Source: an uncultured Nitrospira sp. (GTDB lineage Bacteria > Nitrospirota > Nitrospiria > Nitrospirales > Nitrospiraceae). From it: a DNA stretch of 42,893 nt. The position numbers and the translations under genes were made by a program. Below the pieces are notes generated by a model that was not told the origin of the DNA, ran no database searches, and was given only the letters and a program-made list of their open reading frames with translations. The stretch spans positions 1 to 42,893 of the forward strand of contig CABVRS010000010.1 of NCBI GenBank assembly GCA_902500745.1. Reading direction: 5' to 3'. Positions within the stretch are counted from its first letter, which is position 1. Every line of letters begins with the position of its first letter. Of the stretch, positions 9,772 through 18,716 are shown one piece after another.

Positions 9772-11616
9772 ATGAATTACATCCTTGGGATTTCAGCCTT
9801 TTATCACGATAGTGCAGCCTGTCTGATTCGCGATGGAGAGATCGTTGCCGCGGCTCAGGAGGAACGGTTTACCCGAAAAAAGCATGATCCGGGTTTCCCG
9901 TCTCGAGCGGTGACTTACTGTTTGAGCGAGGGAGGAATCGCGCTGGGCGATCTTCGCTATATCGTCTTTTATGATAAACCACTTGTGAAATTTGAGCGTT
10001 TACTCGAAACCTACCTGGCCTTTGCCCCGAAAGGGCTGCAGTCATTTGTGGCAGCTATGCCGGTGTGGCTCAAGGAAAAGCTGTTACTCCGCAATCTCCT
10101 TGCCAAAGAGTTTATGGCGTTAGTCCCAGGGATGAAGCAGTCGGAGCTGCCGCAGCTGTTGTTTGGCGAACACCATGAGTCCCATGCTGCCTCCGCCTTC
10201 TATCCATCGCCCTACGAGAAGGCGGTCGTCCTTTGCATGGATGGCGTCGGGGAGTGGGCGACGACGTCGGCCTGGCTCGGTGAAGGACACACGCTGACAC
10301 CGCTCTGGGAAATTCCTTTTCCGCATTCTCTAGGGCTTCTCTATTCAGCCTTCACGTACTACACCGGATTTAAGGTCAATTCCGGCGAGTACAAGGTGAT
10401 GGGTCTGGCTCCCTATGGTGAACCCAAATATGTCAAGGCGATCTATGAGCATCTACTCGACCTGAAGCCTGACGGGACGTTCCGTTTGAATATGGACTAC
10501 TTCAACTACTGTACCGGATTAACCATGACGGGGGACAAGTTCAATGATGTGTTCGGTGGCCCTCCGCGTAAAGCAGAGAGCAAATTGACGCAACGTGAGA
10601 TGGATTTGGCTCGTTCCATTCAGGAAGTGACCGAAGAGGTGATGCTCCGTGTCACCAAGACCCTTCACCGTGAGACCGGGGTTGAGTATCTGTGTATGGC
10701 TGGCGGGGTGGCGCTCAATTGTGTGGGGAATGGACGGATCCTACGAGAAGGTCCTTTCAAGGGTCTATGGATTCAGCCGGCAGCTGGTGATGCGGGTGGC
10801 GCCATTGGCGCGGCGTTGACCGCGTGGCACCAGTATGAGGAGCAACCGAGGCGCACGGACGGTACTGATCAGATGAAGGGAAGTTATTTAGGGCCCAAAC
10901 ATAGCAATGCCGAAATCGAACAATTCCTCAAGCAGGCCGATGCGCCGTATGAAGTGCTTGATGATCAGGTGCTGTTCGATCGGGTCGCGAAGGATTTGGC
11001 GGATGGGAAAGTAGTGGGATGGCTGCAAGGGCGGATGGAGTTCGGTCCACGCTCCCTCGGAGGTCGAAGCATTCTCGGTGATGCCCGCAATACGAAGATG
11101 CAGTCAGTGATGAATCTAAAAATCAAGCACCGTGAGTCGTTTCGGCCGTTCGCGCCCTCCGTTCTACGGGAACGGGTTTCGGATTTTTTTGAATTGGACA
11201 CAGAGAGCCCCTATATGCTGCTTGTCGCACCAGTGCAGGAAAAGCGGCGTCTCCCGCTCCCTGCCGAACAAGCCGGTCTGTGGGGGATAGAGTTGCTCAA
11301 CATTTCCCGGTCTGATATTCCCGCCGTGACCCATCTGGACTATTCCGCGCGTATTCAAACCGTCCATGAATCCACGAACCCTCGATATTATCGGCTGCTC
11401 AAAGCCTTCGAAGCGCACACCGGCTATCCTGTGTTGGTGAATACGTCCTTCAACGTTCGAGGCGAGCCGATCGTGTGCACACCAGAAGACGCGTATCGGT
11501 GCTTCATGCGGACCGAGATGGATGTCCTCGTGCTTGAGAATTGTGTGCTGTACAAAACTCAGCAAAAGGCGCTGGTTAACGATACGAACTGGCAACAAGA
11601 ATTCGAATTGGATTAG
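9772..11616 (+). CDS. O-carbamoyltransferase (NodU/CmcH/TobZ family)
   Basis: This family transfers a carbamoyl group from carbamoyl phosphate, via carbamoyl-AMP, to a hydroxyl of a sugar or natural product. The N-terminal Kae1-like domain starts with ILGISAFYHDSAACL and has the metal-binding EHHESHAASAF at about residues 133-143 and DGVGEW at 157-162. It continues with the nucleotide-binding AGGVALNCVGNG near 310. The C-terminal YrdC-like domain has GRMEFGPRSLGGRSILG near 420 and RPFAPSVL. At 614 residues it is full length. The ATG is preceded by a modest AAAGAG. It heads a three-gene cassette with a SxtJ-like and a DUF5989 protein, and an SGNH gene lies divergently upstream. This suggests O-carbamoylation of a surface glycan; the acceptor is unknown. 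Confidence 0.92.
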   Translation: MNYILGISAFYHDSAACLIRDGEIVAAAQEERFTRKKHDPGFPSRAVTYCLSEGGIALGDLRYIVFYDKPLVKFERLLETYLAFAPKGLQSFVAAMPVWLKEKLLLRNLLAKEFMALVPGMKQSELPQLLFGEHHESHAASAFYPSPYEKAVVLCMDGVGEWATTSAWLGEGHTLTPLWEIPFPHSLGLLYSAFTYYTGFKVNSGEYKVMGLAPYGEPKYVKAIYEHLLDLKPDGTFRLNMDYFNYCTGLTMTGDKFNDVFGGPPRKAESKLTQREMDLARSIQEVTEEVMLRVTKTLHRETGVEYLCMAGGVALNCVGNGRILREGPFKGLWIQPAAGDAGGAIGAALTAWHQYEEQPRRTDGTDQMKGSYLGPKHSNAEIEQFLKQADAPYEVLDDQVLFDRVAKDLADGKVVGWLQGRMEFGPRSLGGRSILGDARNTKMQSVMNLKIKHRESFRPFAPSVLRERVSDFFELDTESPYMLLVAPVQEKRRLPLPAEQAGLWGIELLNISRSDIPAVTHLDYSARIQTVHESTNPRYYRLLKAFEAHTGYPVLVNTSFNVRGEPIVCTPEDAYRCFMRTEMDVLVLENCVLYKTQQKALVNDTNWQQEFELD

Positions 11617-11627
11617 GGAATTATTCA

Positions 11628-12035
11628 ATGAGCCAACAACAGAACACACAGCCTACACATAAGGACTTAAGACAATTTGGGCTTATTGTGGGCGGGGTAT
11701 TCTCGGTGATCGGTTTGTGGCCTGTCGTATTTCGAGGCGAGTCGCCCCGTCTTTGGGCAATGGTTCTTGGTGGATTGCTCGTTGTCTTGGGGGCGATTGT
11801 CCCGCAAAGCTTGAAGCGGGTTCACCAGGGATGGATGAAGATCGGCCATGTATTGGGTGCAATCAACACGAGGATCATCCTCGGAATTATATATTATCTT
11901 CTCATTACGCCGATGGGGATCGTCATGCGCCTGATGGGCAAAGATCCCCTGCATCGGGCGGTCAGAGAGAATGTTGATACCTATCGTGTCGTCCGAGCCG
12001 CTCGGTCGCGCCAGCATATGCGAAACCAATTCTAG
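11628..12035 (+). CDS. SxtJ-like small membrane protein
   Basis: This 135-residue protein has three hydrophobic segments, at about residues 17-35, 42-62 and 77-105, and a basic C-terminal tail. It matches the SxtJ type named after the saxitoxin cluster, where it also follows a carbamoyltransferase (SxtI). The role of SxtJ is not established; a membrane platform for the transferase or its substrate is inference. It starts 11 bases after the carbamoyltransferase stop, so co-transcription is likely. Confidence 0.8.
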   Translation: MSQQQNTQPTHKDLRQFGLIVGGVFSVIGLWPVVFRGESPRLWAMVLGGLLVVLGAIVPQSLKRVHQGWMKIGHVLGAINTRIILGIIYYLLITPMGIVMRLMGKDPLHRAVRENVDTYRVVRAARSRQHMRNQF

Positions 12036-12060
12036 GACGAACAACAAAAGGGGAGTACAC

Positions 12061-12213
12061 ATGGGCGAATTTCTGATGGAGTTGTGGGCCTTCATGAAAG
12101 AACGGAAGAAGTTCTGGCTCTTGCCGATTCTCCTTGTGCTACTCGTGTTCGGCACCTTGATTGTATTGACGCAGGGGTCTGCCGTCGCACCGTTTATCTA
12201 CACATTGTTCTAA
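12061..12213 (+). CDS. DUF5989 (SxtK-like) single-pass membrane peptide
   Basis: A 50-residue protein with an amphipathic N-terminus (MGEFLMELWAFMKERKKFW) followed by one hydrophobic helix and a short tail ending APFIYTLF. Small DUF5989/SxtK-like proteins with this WxFMKERKKFWL pattern regularly sit as the third gene of carbamoyltransferase cassettes. The start ATG 12061 has AGGGGAG seven bases upstream. An upstream in-frame methionine at 11971 would lie inside the SxtJ-like gene and is rejected. Function is unknown. Confidence 0.8.
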   Translation: MGEFLMELWAFMKERKKFWLLPILLVLLVFGTLIVLTQGSAVAPFIYTLF

Positions 12214-12540
12214 TCCGGTGAGAATTCTCCGTGTTCTCATCCCATCTTCATGGACAGTCCGGCGAAGCAGGAGAAGCCCCCCGCGTAATCAATTGAGGAC
12301 CACGCCTGTAAAGGCCGCGGGGGAATCTATTTTGCGAGAGGTTTCAGCCCAGAATCCCCTAATGCCCACGCTCGAACGTGTGACGTGTGGACCGTCACGG
12401 ATTTCCCCTCGACCGGTATGAGGCGAACTTGCGCGTTGCTGCAATTGAAGCTCATAATCTAATACTTCTGAGTTGGAGCAAACAATGGCCTATGAGAGAG
12501 TCCATAGCAGAATGAGAATTTAATACGACCATGTGGGAAC
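12214..12540. other. Intergenic stretch after the carbamoylation cassette
   Basis: No gene is supported here. CCCCGCG-type sequence at 12277-12285 can pair with CGCGGGG at 12316-12323 to form an 8-bp stem with a long loop, followed by an imperfect T-rich stretch. It could weakly terminate the cassette transcript, but the loop is too long for a confident terminator. Confidence 0.3.
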
Positions 12541-12926
12541 TTGGCTCTTGTGATCATGAGTTTGACTGTTGGAATTCTGATTTGCGAGGTAGGACTGCGA
12601 ATGGTGGGTTATGATTTTCCCCCAGCCGGCGATTCCATACGACAAATTTCTACGGAACGAGTTTTTTCAGTATCTGGAGGACCAAAGGATCATGGGACAA
12701 GATCGGCCATTATGTTCTGGCCATTCGTGCGATGGGTCAACTCAATTCTCCTGATGAGGTCAAAAAAGCGCGACGCGGTCGTCTATTACACAGAACGTGC
12801 CATTTCAATGCTCATCAGACAGCCTTTTCGTTTCAAACGAATGTGGTCAAGCTCAACGGTATGCTGTATTGCTTCTGCGTGAATCGTGCGGCAGCAATAT
12901 ACAGGGAACTCCATCTGAGGCAATAA
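12541..12926 (+). pseudogene. Probable remnant of an SGNH-hydrolase-type gene
   Basis: The first 30 codons encode a hydrophobic N-terminus (VIMSLTVGILICEVGLRMVGYDFP) of the kind that begins membrane-anchored SGNH hydrolases, with the typical CExxLRxxGY pattern. No GDS block follows, and the frame degenerates into basic, low-complexity residues by about 12690. A second plus-strand frame, roughly 12681-12926, reads WDKIGHYVLAIRAMGQLN and runs to a stop, but I do not recognise it. In related cassettes a SGNH gene follows the DUF5989 gene, so the position fits a decayed fourth member. Both the family assignment and the frameshift are inference. Confidence 0.4.
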
Positions 12927-12973
12927 AAGAGGTATTGGTTTTTGAGCGTTGCGCGTTAGAGTCCGATTGAATC

Positions 12974-13202
12974 TCAGACCGAATCTCCTCCTTCATCCAC
13001 CAATTTACCTTTTATCGCCTGGGAATCTTTCGTGACCGGTTCGCCTTCCCACTGCTGACGCCTCGACATACTCCGTGAATTCCACACCCCTGAGATGATG
13101 TCGATGTCCATAAACACTGCCTGTCTGCTGAGTTGATCCAAGAGAAATTCGGTGAGCGCCCTTGATCGTCTGAGACTTTTTTTGCCGAACTGAGCTAGCC
13201 AT
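12974..13202 (-). pseudogene. Small unknown gene, apparently frameshifted at a run of seven A
   Basis: ATG 13202 has an excellent AAGGAGG seven bases upstream and reads MASSVRQKK. At 13177-13183 the coding strand has seven A. Removing one A joins this start to a frame that reads ALTEFLLDQL, then AVFMDIDIISGVW, and ends EGGDSV at 12974. That second frame looks more protein-like than the continuation of the first. I do not recognise the family. The alternatives are a short 65-residue product in the ATG frame, a GTG start at 13208 in the second frame, or no gene at all. There is no functional evidence. Confidence 0.3.
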
Positions 13203-13299
13203 CGCCTCACCTCCTTGCTGTCACGCCGAACACGGAGCGATCAAAAGTCGCTACATACTTCTTCAAGCAACGATCTTGCCTATCCCAACGAGGTGGGTG

Positions 13300-13506
13300 A
13301 TGTGCCTAATTTTCTTGAGTTATAAGGACTATGCGCGCCGCAAGACAAAGACAGTACCTGAATCTGATTGGATTCCTCCGTATCAGATCAGATACGCGAA
13401 GGCAGCACCACCTCGCGGGTATTGGCTCATGTTAGACGATCATGAAGAGAGGTACGGTCAGCGAACTATCGTGGCGTTCACGGCGGGACTTTTCATATTA
13501 AATTAA
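13300..13506 (+). CDS. Short hypothetical protein, doubtful
   Basis: From ATG 13300, with GAGG six bases before it, a 68-residue frame runs to a TAA that overlaps the end of the convergent zinc-ribbon gene. It begins MCLIFLSYKDYARRKTK and ends GLFILN. I recognise no domain. It may be a chance frame or a fragment of a larger lost gene in this loosely packed region. Confidence 0.25.
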   Translation: MCLIFLSYKDYARRKTKTVPESDWIPPYQIRYAKAAPPRGYWLMLDDHEERYGQRTIVAFTAGLFILN

Positions 13507-14276
13507 ACCGACTCCCCAACTTCAAGATCTGAGGACTTAACTCCAGGTACTAGGGGCGCTTCCACGGCCGGCTCACCTTCCCAGTAGAGCATTCGCCGGC
13601 AATAGGGACAGACGTGCAGATCGTCGGAGCGTTTGACTTGTGCGATGAGCTGCGGTGGGATCTGGAGGCGGCATCCGGCACAGATACCGTCACGCACTGC
13701 GGCAAGAGGCTGATCTTTCCGAGAAGCCTTGGCTTGATTGTATCGATCAAGTAAACTTTTCTCGATCTTCGCGGACGCCTCCCGATACTGACCTTCGAGT
13801 TGTGCAAGTTCCGTCGCAAGCTCTTTATCTTGTGCCTCCAACACGAGCTTCTCCTGAGCAAAGACTTTTCCCAGCGCGTTCTTCTTGTCTTGAAATTCGT
13901 TGGCAGCCTTCTGGAGCTGATCGGTCTTGTCCATCGCCAACAGAATCTTTTCCTCAAACTCTCCCCGTTTCTTGTTCGCCAACTCCAATTCGAACAGATG
14001 TGCTTGATACTCTTTGTTGGTCTTCAGGTTCGCGGCGTGCGATTTCATCTTCTCGGTCTGTGCCTCATGCACCTCGAGATCCTTTTCGTGTGCGCGCCGT
14101 TCCTTGGTCGCCGAGTCGACGGCGGCCTGCGTTTCATTCAAGAGTTGAGTCGCCTGTTGAAGAGGAGATTCAGCAACATGGAGACGTTCAGGAATTTTTC
14201 GGCGAGTCTCATTGATCTCCATGATCCGGAGATCGAGCTTCTGCAGTTCAATGAGTGGGGATAGTTTTTGGCTCAA
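13503..14276 (-). CDS. Coiled-coil protein with C4 zinc ribbon (zf-RING_7 family)
   Basis: Residues 1 to about 180 are almost entirely charged helix with heptad-like spacing (for example TKERRAHEKDLEVHEAQTEK), forming a long antiparallel coiled coil. The C-terminal part has CAGC and CPYC, four cysteines of a zinc ribbon, in the arrangement of the widespread C4-type zinc-ribbon family often described as possibly nucleic-acid-binding. The conserved KTNKEYQAHLFE segment in the middle supports the assignment. At 257 residues it has the usual length. The cellular role is unknown. It precedes the tRNA gene and the dnaG-rpoD pair on the same strand side. Confidence 0.85.
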   Translation of the reverse strand: MSQKLSPLIELQKLDLRIMEINETRRKIPERLHVAESPLQQATQLLNETQAAVDSATKERRAHEKDLEVHEAQTEKMKSHAANLKTNKEYQAHLFELELANKKRGEFEEKILLAMDKTDQLQKAANEFQDKKNALGKVFAQEKLVLEAQDKELATELAQLEGQYREASAKIEKSLLDRYNQAKASRKDQPLAAVRDGICAGCRLQIPPQLIAQVKRSDDLHVCPYCRRMLYWEGEPAVEAPLVPGVKSSDLEVGESV

Positions 14277-14328
14277 CGTGTCCTTTCCATCAAGACTGAG
14301 GCGCTGCTGGCCATTATACCAGTCGGGC

Positions 14329-14405
14329 TGGTGGGCCCACTAGGACTTGAACCTAGGACCAGCTGATTATGAGTCAGCCGCTCTAACCACCTGAGCTATG
14401 GGCCC
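14329..14405 (-). tRNA. tRNA with anticodon CAU, probably tRNA-Ile2
   Basis: The cloverleaf is complete: acceptor GGGCCCA with TGGGCCC, D arm GCTC/GAGC, anticodon stem GCTGA/TCAGC with loop CTCATAA (anticodon CAT), T arm CTAGG/CCTAG and encoded CCA. A CAU tRNA may be elongator Met or the AUA-reading tRNA-Ile that TilS modifies to lysidine. Here pairs C4-G69 and C5-G68 of the acceptor match the features TilS is known to prefer, and the sequence around the loop resembles Ile2. I favour Ile2 but cannot exclude Met. Confidence 0.93.
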
Positions 14406-14562
14406 AATCGAAACAGCATGGGCTCAGACTGACGCTTGCATGAGGGCCCTGAACCTGACGGCTCCCCTCGGCTCCTAGCCATACCGTTTGCCTCAACCTG
14501 CATCAAAATACTAGGCCGATCTTTCGGATCGTGTCAAACCACTCTGCCTTGAGTTTGCCATG

Positions 14563-16377
14563 CTATAAACTTTCGACAAAGCTCCTGAGTTTCTTGCTGC
14601 GGCTTGGATGCCGCAGCTTCCGCAACGCTTTTGCTTCGATTTGTCTGATACGCTCCCTTGTCACTTCGAAATCTTGGCCGACTTCTTCCAGCGTGTGATC
14701 GGTTGCTTCCCCGATGCCGAATCGTTTCCGCAACACCTTCTCCTCACGAGGAGTCAACGTTTCCAGCGCACTGTTGATCTGACGCTGTAGATCATAGCGA
14801 ATCGCGGCCTCTAACGGAGACACCGCCTTCTTGTCTTCGATGAAATCCCCCAAGTGACTGTCTTCTTCTTCCCCGATCGGAGTCTCAAGCGAGATCGGTT
14901 CACGCGCGATCTTCAGAATCTTCCGGACCTTGTCCAGCGGCAGGTCCATACGCTCGGCGATCTCTTCGGGAAGCGGTTCTCGTCCCAGCTTCTGCACAAG
15001 ATGCCTTGACGTGCGAATGAGTTTGTTGATCGTTTCGATCATGTGAACCGGGATGCGGATCGTGCGCGCTTGGTCGGCAATGGCCCGGGTGATCGCCTGC
15101 CTAATCCACCATGTGGCGTACGTGCTGAACTTATACCCACGTTTATACTCGAATTTGTCCACAGCTTTCATGAGGCCGATGTTGCCTTCCTGAATCAAAT
15201 CGAGGAACTGCAGACCTCGATTTGTATATTTCTTGGCGATGCTGACCACGAGCCGCAGGTTCGCTTCGACCAACTCCGCCTTCCCACGCTTGACCTTTTC
15301 TTCCGCAATATCGAGATGTTTGACCGCATCCTTGATTTCTTCAGCCGGAACGAGGGCTTCTTCCGTTTCGAGTTGACGAACCTTTGCTTTAGCCGCTTGA
15401 TAAACTTTTCGAATCTCGAGCAAACCTTCTTCCGAGACGCCGGTCTTCCGTTTGACCGCCAAGAAGTCCTGACGGCTCCGGCACATCTTTCTCAACAGCT
15501 CTGCCCCCGCCTCTCCGGCGACCCCGATACGCCGTTGGCAGCTGACCGCTTCTCGCTCAGCCACCCTGATCTGGAGAGCAAGATCGCGGACACGCTGTAC
15601 CATTCGGTCTTTCAGCACTCCATGGAGATTGACGGATTCGATCTTATTGACGACTTGCTGGCGGACCGCATCGAACTGCTTCTTGAACTTCTTTTGCTTG
15701 ACGGGATCATTGCCGAGATGCCGCCCCTTCTCTGCGAGCCCTTTCAACGCCAAGGAGACTTTCCGAACGGAGTTCAGCGCCTCTAACGTCTTGACCCGCA
15801 GCTCTTCGTAATCCCGCTCCACCGGCTGCTGTTCTTCTTCGAAATCCTCTTCGGTCTCCTGAATCGGCACAATTTCGCGCACATCGATCTTCCCGTTCTT
15901 GAGCTGATCCCGAAGTGCCAAGACGAATTCGATGGTCATCGGCATGCCGTAAATCACCGAGGCAATATCGAACTTGCCTTCTTCAATCCGCTTTGCGATT
16001 TCGATCTCGCCTTCGCGGCTGAGCAGCGCCACGCTGCCCATTTCTTTAAGATAGAGTCGCACCGGATCGTCCGTCCTGCTGAGCGCACCGGGCGTCAGAT
16101 CAATCGCCTTTTCATTGTCTTCCTCGGAATCCGATTCGACTTCTTCAGCCTCTTCACTCGCCTCACCGTCCGTACGTTTTTGTACCCGTTCCCCATCCGC
16201 CGTCTCGACGATTTCGATGTCCATCTCCCCGAACATCGCCATAATGCTGCCGAACTGATCTGACGACACGACTTCGGCAGGCAAGGTGTTGTTCAGCTCG
16301 TCATAGGTCAGAAAGCCTTTTTCTTTCCCGATCGTAATCAGCTTCTTTACCTCACCGAGCAATTCTTGTTTCGGCAT
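14563..16377 (-). CDS. rpoD: RNA polymerase primary sigma factor (sigma-70)
   Basis: The housekeeping sigma factor. Region 1.1 is at the N-terminus ([17 protein letters not shown]), then an acidic linker rich in Glu and Asp. Region 1.2 follows ([21 protein letters not shown]) with a non-conserved spacer. Region 2 contains [19 protein letters not shown], then [13 protein letters not shown]. Region 3 carries the HMIETINKL segment. Region 4.2 is [20 protein letters not shown] near the C-terminus. At 604 residues it is full length. It starts two bases after the dnaG stop, an order that resembles the dnaG-rpoD part of the E. coli macromolecular synthesis operon. Confidence 0.97.
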   Translation of the reverse strand: MPKQELLGEVKKLITIGKEKGFLTYDELNNTLPAEVVSSDQFGSIMAMFGEMDIEIVETADGERVQKRTDGEASEEAEEVESDSEEDNEKAIDLTPGALSRTDDPVRLYLKEMGSVALLSREGEIEIAKRIEEGKFDIASVIYGMPMTIEFVLALRDQLKNGKIDVREIVPIQETEEDFEEEQQPVERDYEELRVKTLEALNSVRKVSLALKGLAEKGRHLGNDPVKQKKFKKQFDAVRQQVVNKIESVNLHGVLKDRMVQRVRDLALQIRVAEREAVSCQRRIGVAGEAGAELLRKMCRSRQDFLAVKRKTGVSEEGLLEIRKVYQAAKAKVRQLETEEALVPAEEIKDAVKHLDIAEEKVKRGKAELVEANLRLVVSIAKKYTNRGLQFLDLIQEGNIGLMKAVDKFEYKRGYKFSTYATWWIRQAITRAIADQARTIRIPVHMIETINKLIRTSRHLVQKLGREPLPEEIAERMDLPLDKVRKILKIAREPISLETPIGEEEDSHLGDFIEDKKAVSPLEAAIRYDLQRQINSALETLTPREEKVLRKRFGIGEATDHTLEEVGQDFEVTRERIRQIEAKALRKLRHPSRSKKLRSFVESL

Positions 16378-16379
16378 GA

Positions 16380-18239
16380 CTACTCCTTCACCAGTGAAAC
16401 CATACCGGCGGTTGGCGTGCCGGCTTTCCGCATCCGTATTTGATTGATCTGCACGTTGAGTACACCCGCTTCATCCGCACGGCCTTCCCGCTCGGCCGTT
16501 TTCAATTTCGTAATGAGCTCCCTCATCGCCTGGTCTGATCGCTTGCGATCCAGACGATCCAGACAGTCTTTTGCGTGCTCCAATTCGTCATCGAAATGAT
16601 CGTCGCGAAGTGACAATTCCGTCACTAGGGCGCCGCAATCCGGATCATCCACTAATTGATCCAGTACCGGCTTGACTTGGATGCGCCCGTCGCGATCCAC
16701 GTAGGTCAGTGCCACGTCAACGAGCTTCTTACAGCCTTCGACTGAAAATTGGTCCGGCTGTAAACGTCGCACATCGGTGGCCGAGAGTTTACCGCGTAAC
16801 AGGAGAACAACGAGGTCTCGTTCCTCAGGCACTCCCTTAAACAGCCTCTCTATTGGAGGAGCAGTGACAGCGTGGCGTACCGATCCTGCCCCCGACTGTT
16901 GCTGCCGAACGAGGATAGGATATCGCTCGATCAAACGAGATTGGTTGACGCCTAGCCGCTCAGCCACAACTTTGAGACGCTCTTCGCGCTCGATCGGATG
17001 TTCACTCTTCTGTAGGATGCGCAGAACTTCATCCACGCTGCGGATCCGCCCTTCGATCGTACTTGCCTCCGTCGCCTTAAGACTCTGTTCTAGCGCGAAG
17101 TCCAACAAACTTGGGGCCTGTTCCTCCAGCCGCACAAATGCGTCAGGGCCTTCCTTCCGAACATACGTGTCGGGATCTTCTCCCACCGGCAATGTCACAA
17201 CTTTGATGCCCAGCCCGCTATTCACAAACAAATCTAATCCTCTCAACGCAGCGCGCACCCCGGCAGCATCGGGGTCGAACAGCAACACGACCTTCGAAGC
17301 AAATCTCCGCAACACCTGCACATGGTCGGACGTCAAGGCCGTCCCCAAGGTCGCAACCGTATGTGTCAGCCCCGCTTGATGCAGTGCGATCGCATCGAAA
17401 TAGCCCTCGACCACGATGACGGTCTTCGTTCGGGCGATCGCTTCCCTCGCATGATCGAGCGCAAACAACGTCTGCCCTTTCTTAAAGAGTACGGTGTCGG
17501 AGGAGTTCAGATACTTGGGCATCCCATCGCCAAATACGCGACCACCGAAACCCACTACACGTTTTCGCAAATCCGTAATCGTGAACATCACACGGGCACG
17601 GAATCGATCATAGAATCCCGACTGGTTGGTTCGGGCAATTACCAAACCCGCGGCCGCGAGATCGCCTTGCGAAAACCCTTTATTGACCAACGCTCGTAAG
17701 AGCCCGTCCCATTCAGCAGGGGCCACTCCGACTCCGAACTGGTCAATCATGCGCGATTCAACCCCTCGATGTGCTAAATACTCGCGGACTTCGGATCCGG
17801 TTCGCGCATCCCGCAGGTTCCCCTGAAACCACGCGGCTGCCGCCTGATTAATCCGCTCAACCGTCTGCGCCATCACCGCTTGATGTCCGGAATGTGTGGC
17901 TTTCTCCTCGACTTCAATCCCGACTGTTCGTCCGAGATCGCGCACCACTTCCGGGAAGCTTGCGCCGGTCAGGCGTGAAAGAAAGGTAAACACGTTGCCC
18001 CCGGCGCCACAGCCAAAACAGTGGAAGATCTGTTTCGAGGGACTCACCGTAAAAGATGGCGTCTTTTCGTGATGAAAGGGACACAGCCCTTTAAGATTCT
18101 GTCCGGCCTTACTCAAAGAAACGTGGTGGCTCACGATGTCGGTAATGTCCACTCGGCCTTTGATACGTTCGATCGTATCATCAGAAATTAAACCTTGCCC
18201 CACGAGAGTCTCTGCTCCTGGAGTCTCAACTCGTATCAC
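16380..18239 (-). CDS. dnaG: DNA primase
   Basis: It synthesises RNA primers at the replication fork. The N-terminal CHC2 zinc-binding domain has [11 protein letters not shown] and [12 protein letters not shown]. The TOPRIM domain has [15 protein letters not shown] and the metal-binding DPDAAG. The C-terminal helical part presumably binds DnaB. Length (619 residues) is normal. The first 18 residues, before [16 protein letters not shown], are not conserved, so a slightly later start is possible, but no better-placed ATG is seen. It leads the dnaG-rpoD transcript. Confidence 0.96.
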   Translation of the reverse strand: MIRVETPGAETLVGQGLISDDTIERIKGRVDITDIVSHHVSLSKAGQNLKGLCPFHHEKTPSFTVSPSKQIFHCFGCGAGGNVFTFLSRLTGASFPEVVRDLGRTVGIEVEEKATHSGHQAVMAQTVERINQAAAAWFQGNLRDARTGSEVREYLAHRGVESRMIDQFGVGVAPAEWDGLLRALVNKGFSQGDLAAAGLVIARTNQSGFYDRFRARVMFTITDLRKRVVGFGGRVFGDGMPKYLNSSDTVLFKKGQTLFALDHAREAIARTKTVIVVEGYFDAIALHQAGLTHTVATLGTALTSDHVQVLRRFASKVVLLFDPDAAGVRAALRGLDLFVNSGLGIKVVTLPVGEDPDTYVRKEGPDAFVRLEEQAPSLLDFALEQSLKATEASTIEGRIRSVDEVLRILQKSEHPIEREERLKVVAERLGVNQSRLIERYPILVRQQQSGAGSVRHAVTAPPIERLFKGVPEERDLVVLLLRGKLSATDVRRLQPDQFSVEGCKKLVDVALTYVDRDGRIQVKPVLDQLVDDPDCGALVTELSLRDDHFDDELEHAKDCLDRLDRKRSDQAMRELITKLKTAEREGRADEAGVLNVQINQIRMRKAGTPTAGMVSLVKE

Positions 18240-18280
18240 TGGACGAGTCGGTGCTAAGCTATCTGAAGAATTGACCGTTC

Positions 18281-18310
18281 AGATTAACAGACGGGATAAA
18301 AACCTGTCAA
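18281..18310 (-). promoter_or_regulatory. Predicted promoter of dnaG-rpoD
   Basis: On the minus strand TTGACA (18305-18310) is followed after 18 bases by TAATCT (18281-18286). The -35 is perfect and the -10 weak. It lies between the hinT stop and the dnaG start, which fits. Confidence 0.4.
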
Positions 18311-18323
18311 TTGTGGGATTTCA

Positions 18324-18668
18324 TCAGCCTGGAGGCCAGGTCATGTGTCGGCCACCCATCACGTGAAAATGGAGATGGAAAACGGTTTGTCCCGCATCTC
18401 TCCCGGTATTCGTCACGACCCGATAGCCGGAGCTCTGTAAGCCTTTCAGTGCTGCCACCTTCGTACAGCTCACCAGCAATCTCGCGAGTAACGCTTCATC
18501 CTCTAGTCCCAAGTCTTGAACGGCTGTGACATGCCGTTTGGGGATCACCAGGGTATGGACAGGCGCCTGAGGATTGATGTCGTCAAAGGCCACTGTGTGC
18601 TCATCCTCCTGTACAAGCTTCGCCGGAATCTTCTTCTCCACGATCTTGCAAAAAAGACAATCGCTCAT
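18324..18668 (-). CDS. hinT: HIT-family nucleotide-binding hydrolase (HinT-like)
   Basis: A 114-residue purine-nucleotide phosphoramidase-like protein. It opens with CLFCKIV, contains FDDINPQAPVHTLVIPKRH, and near the C-terminus has the histidine triad HLHFHVMGGR (H-x-H-x-H), whose middle His is the catalytic nucleophile. It is last in the run hisH to hisIE on the minus strand, 48 bases after hisIE. HIT proteins often travel with his operons, though no histidine-specific role is established. Confidence 0.92.
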   Translation of the reverse strand: MSDCLFCKIVEKKIPAKLVQEDEHTVAFDDINPQAPVHTLVIPKRHVTAVQDLGLEDEALLARLLVSCTKVAALKGLQSSGYRVVTNTGRDAGQTVFHLHFHVMGGRHMTWPPG

Positions 18669-18716
18669 GTTGACCTCATGATGCGTGATTGAATCCCCGA
18701 TCGGATGGGCGGTGTT

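Noticed and set aside
14329-14405. tRNA genes as integration sites for a mobile element
   Set aside because: No integrase, flanking direct repeat or partial tRNA copy was seen near either tRNA gene.
15043-15786. A 247-residue plus-strand open frame opposite rpoD
   Set aside because: It is a shadow of the conserved sigma factor reading frame.
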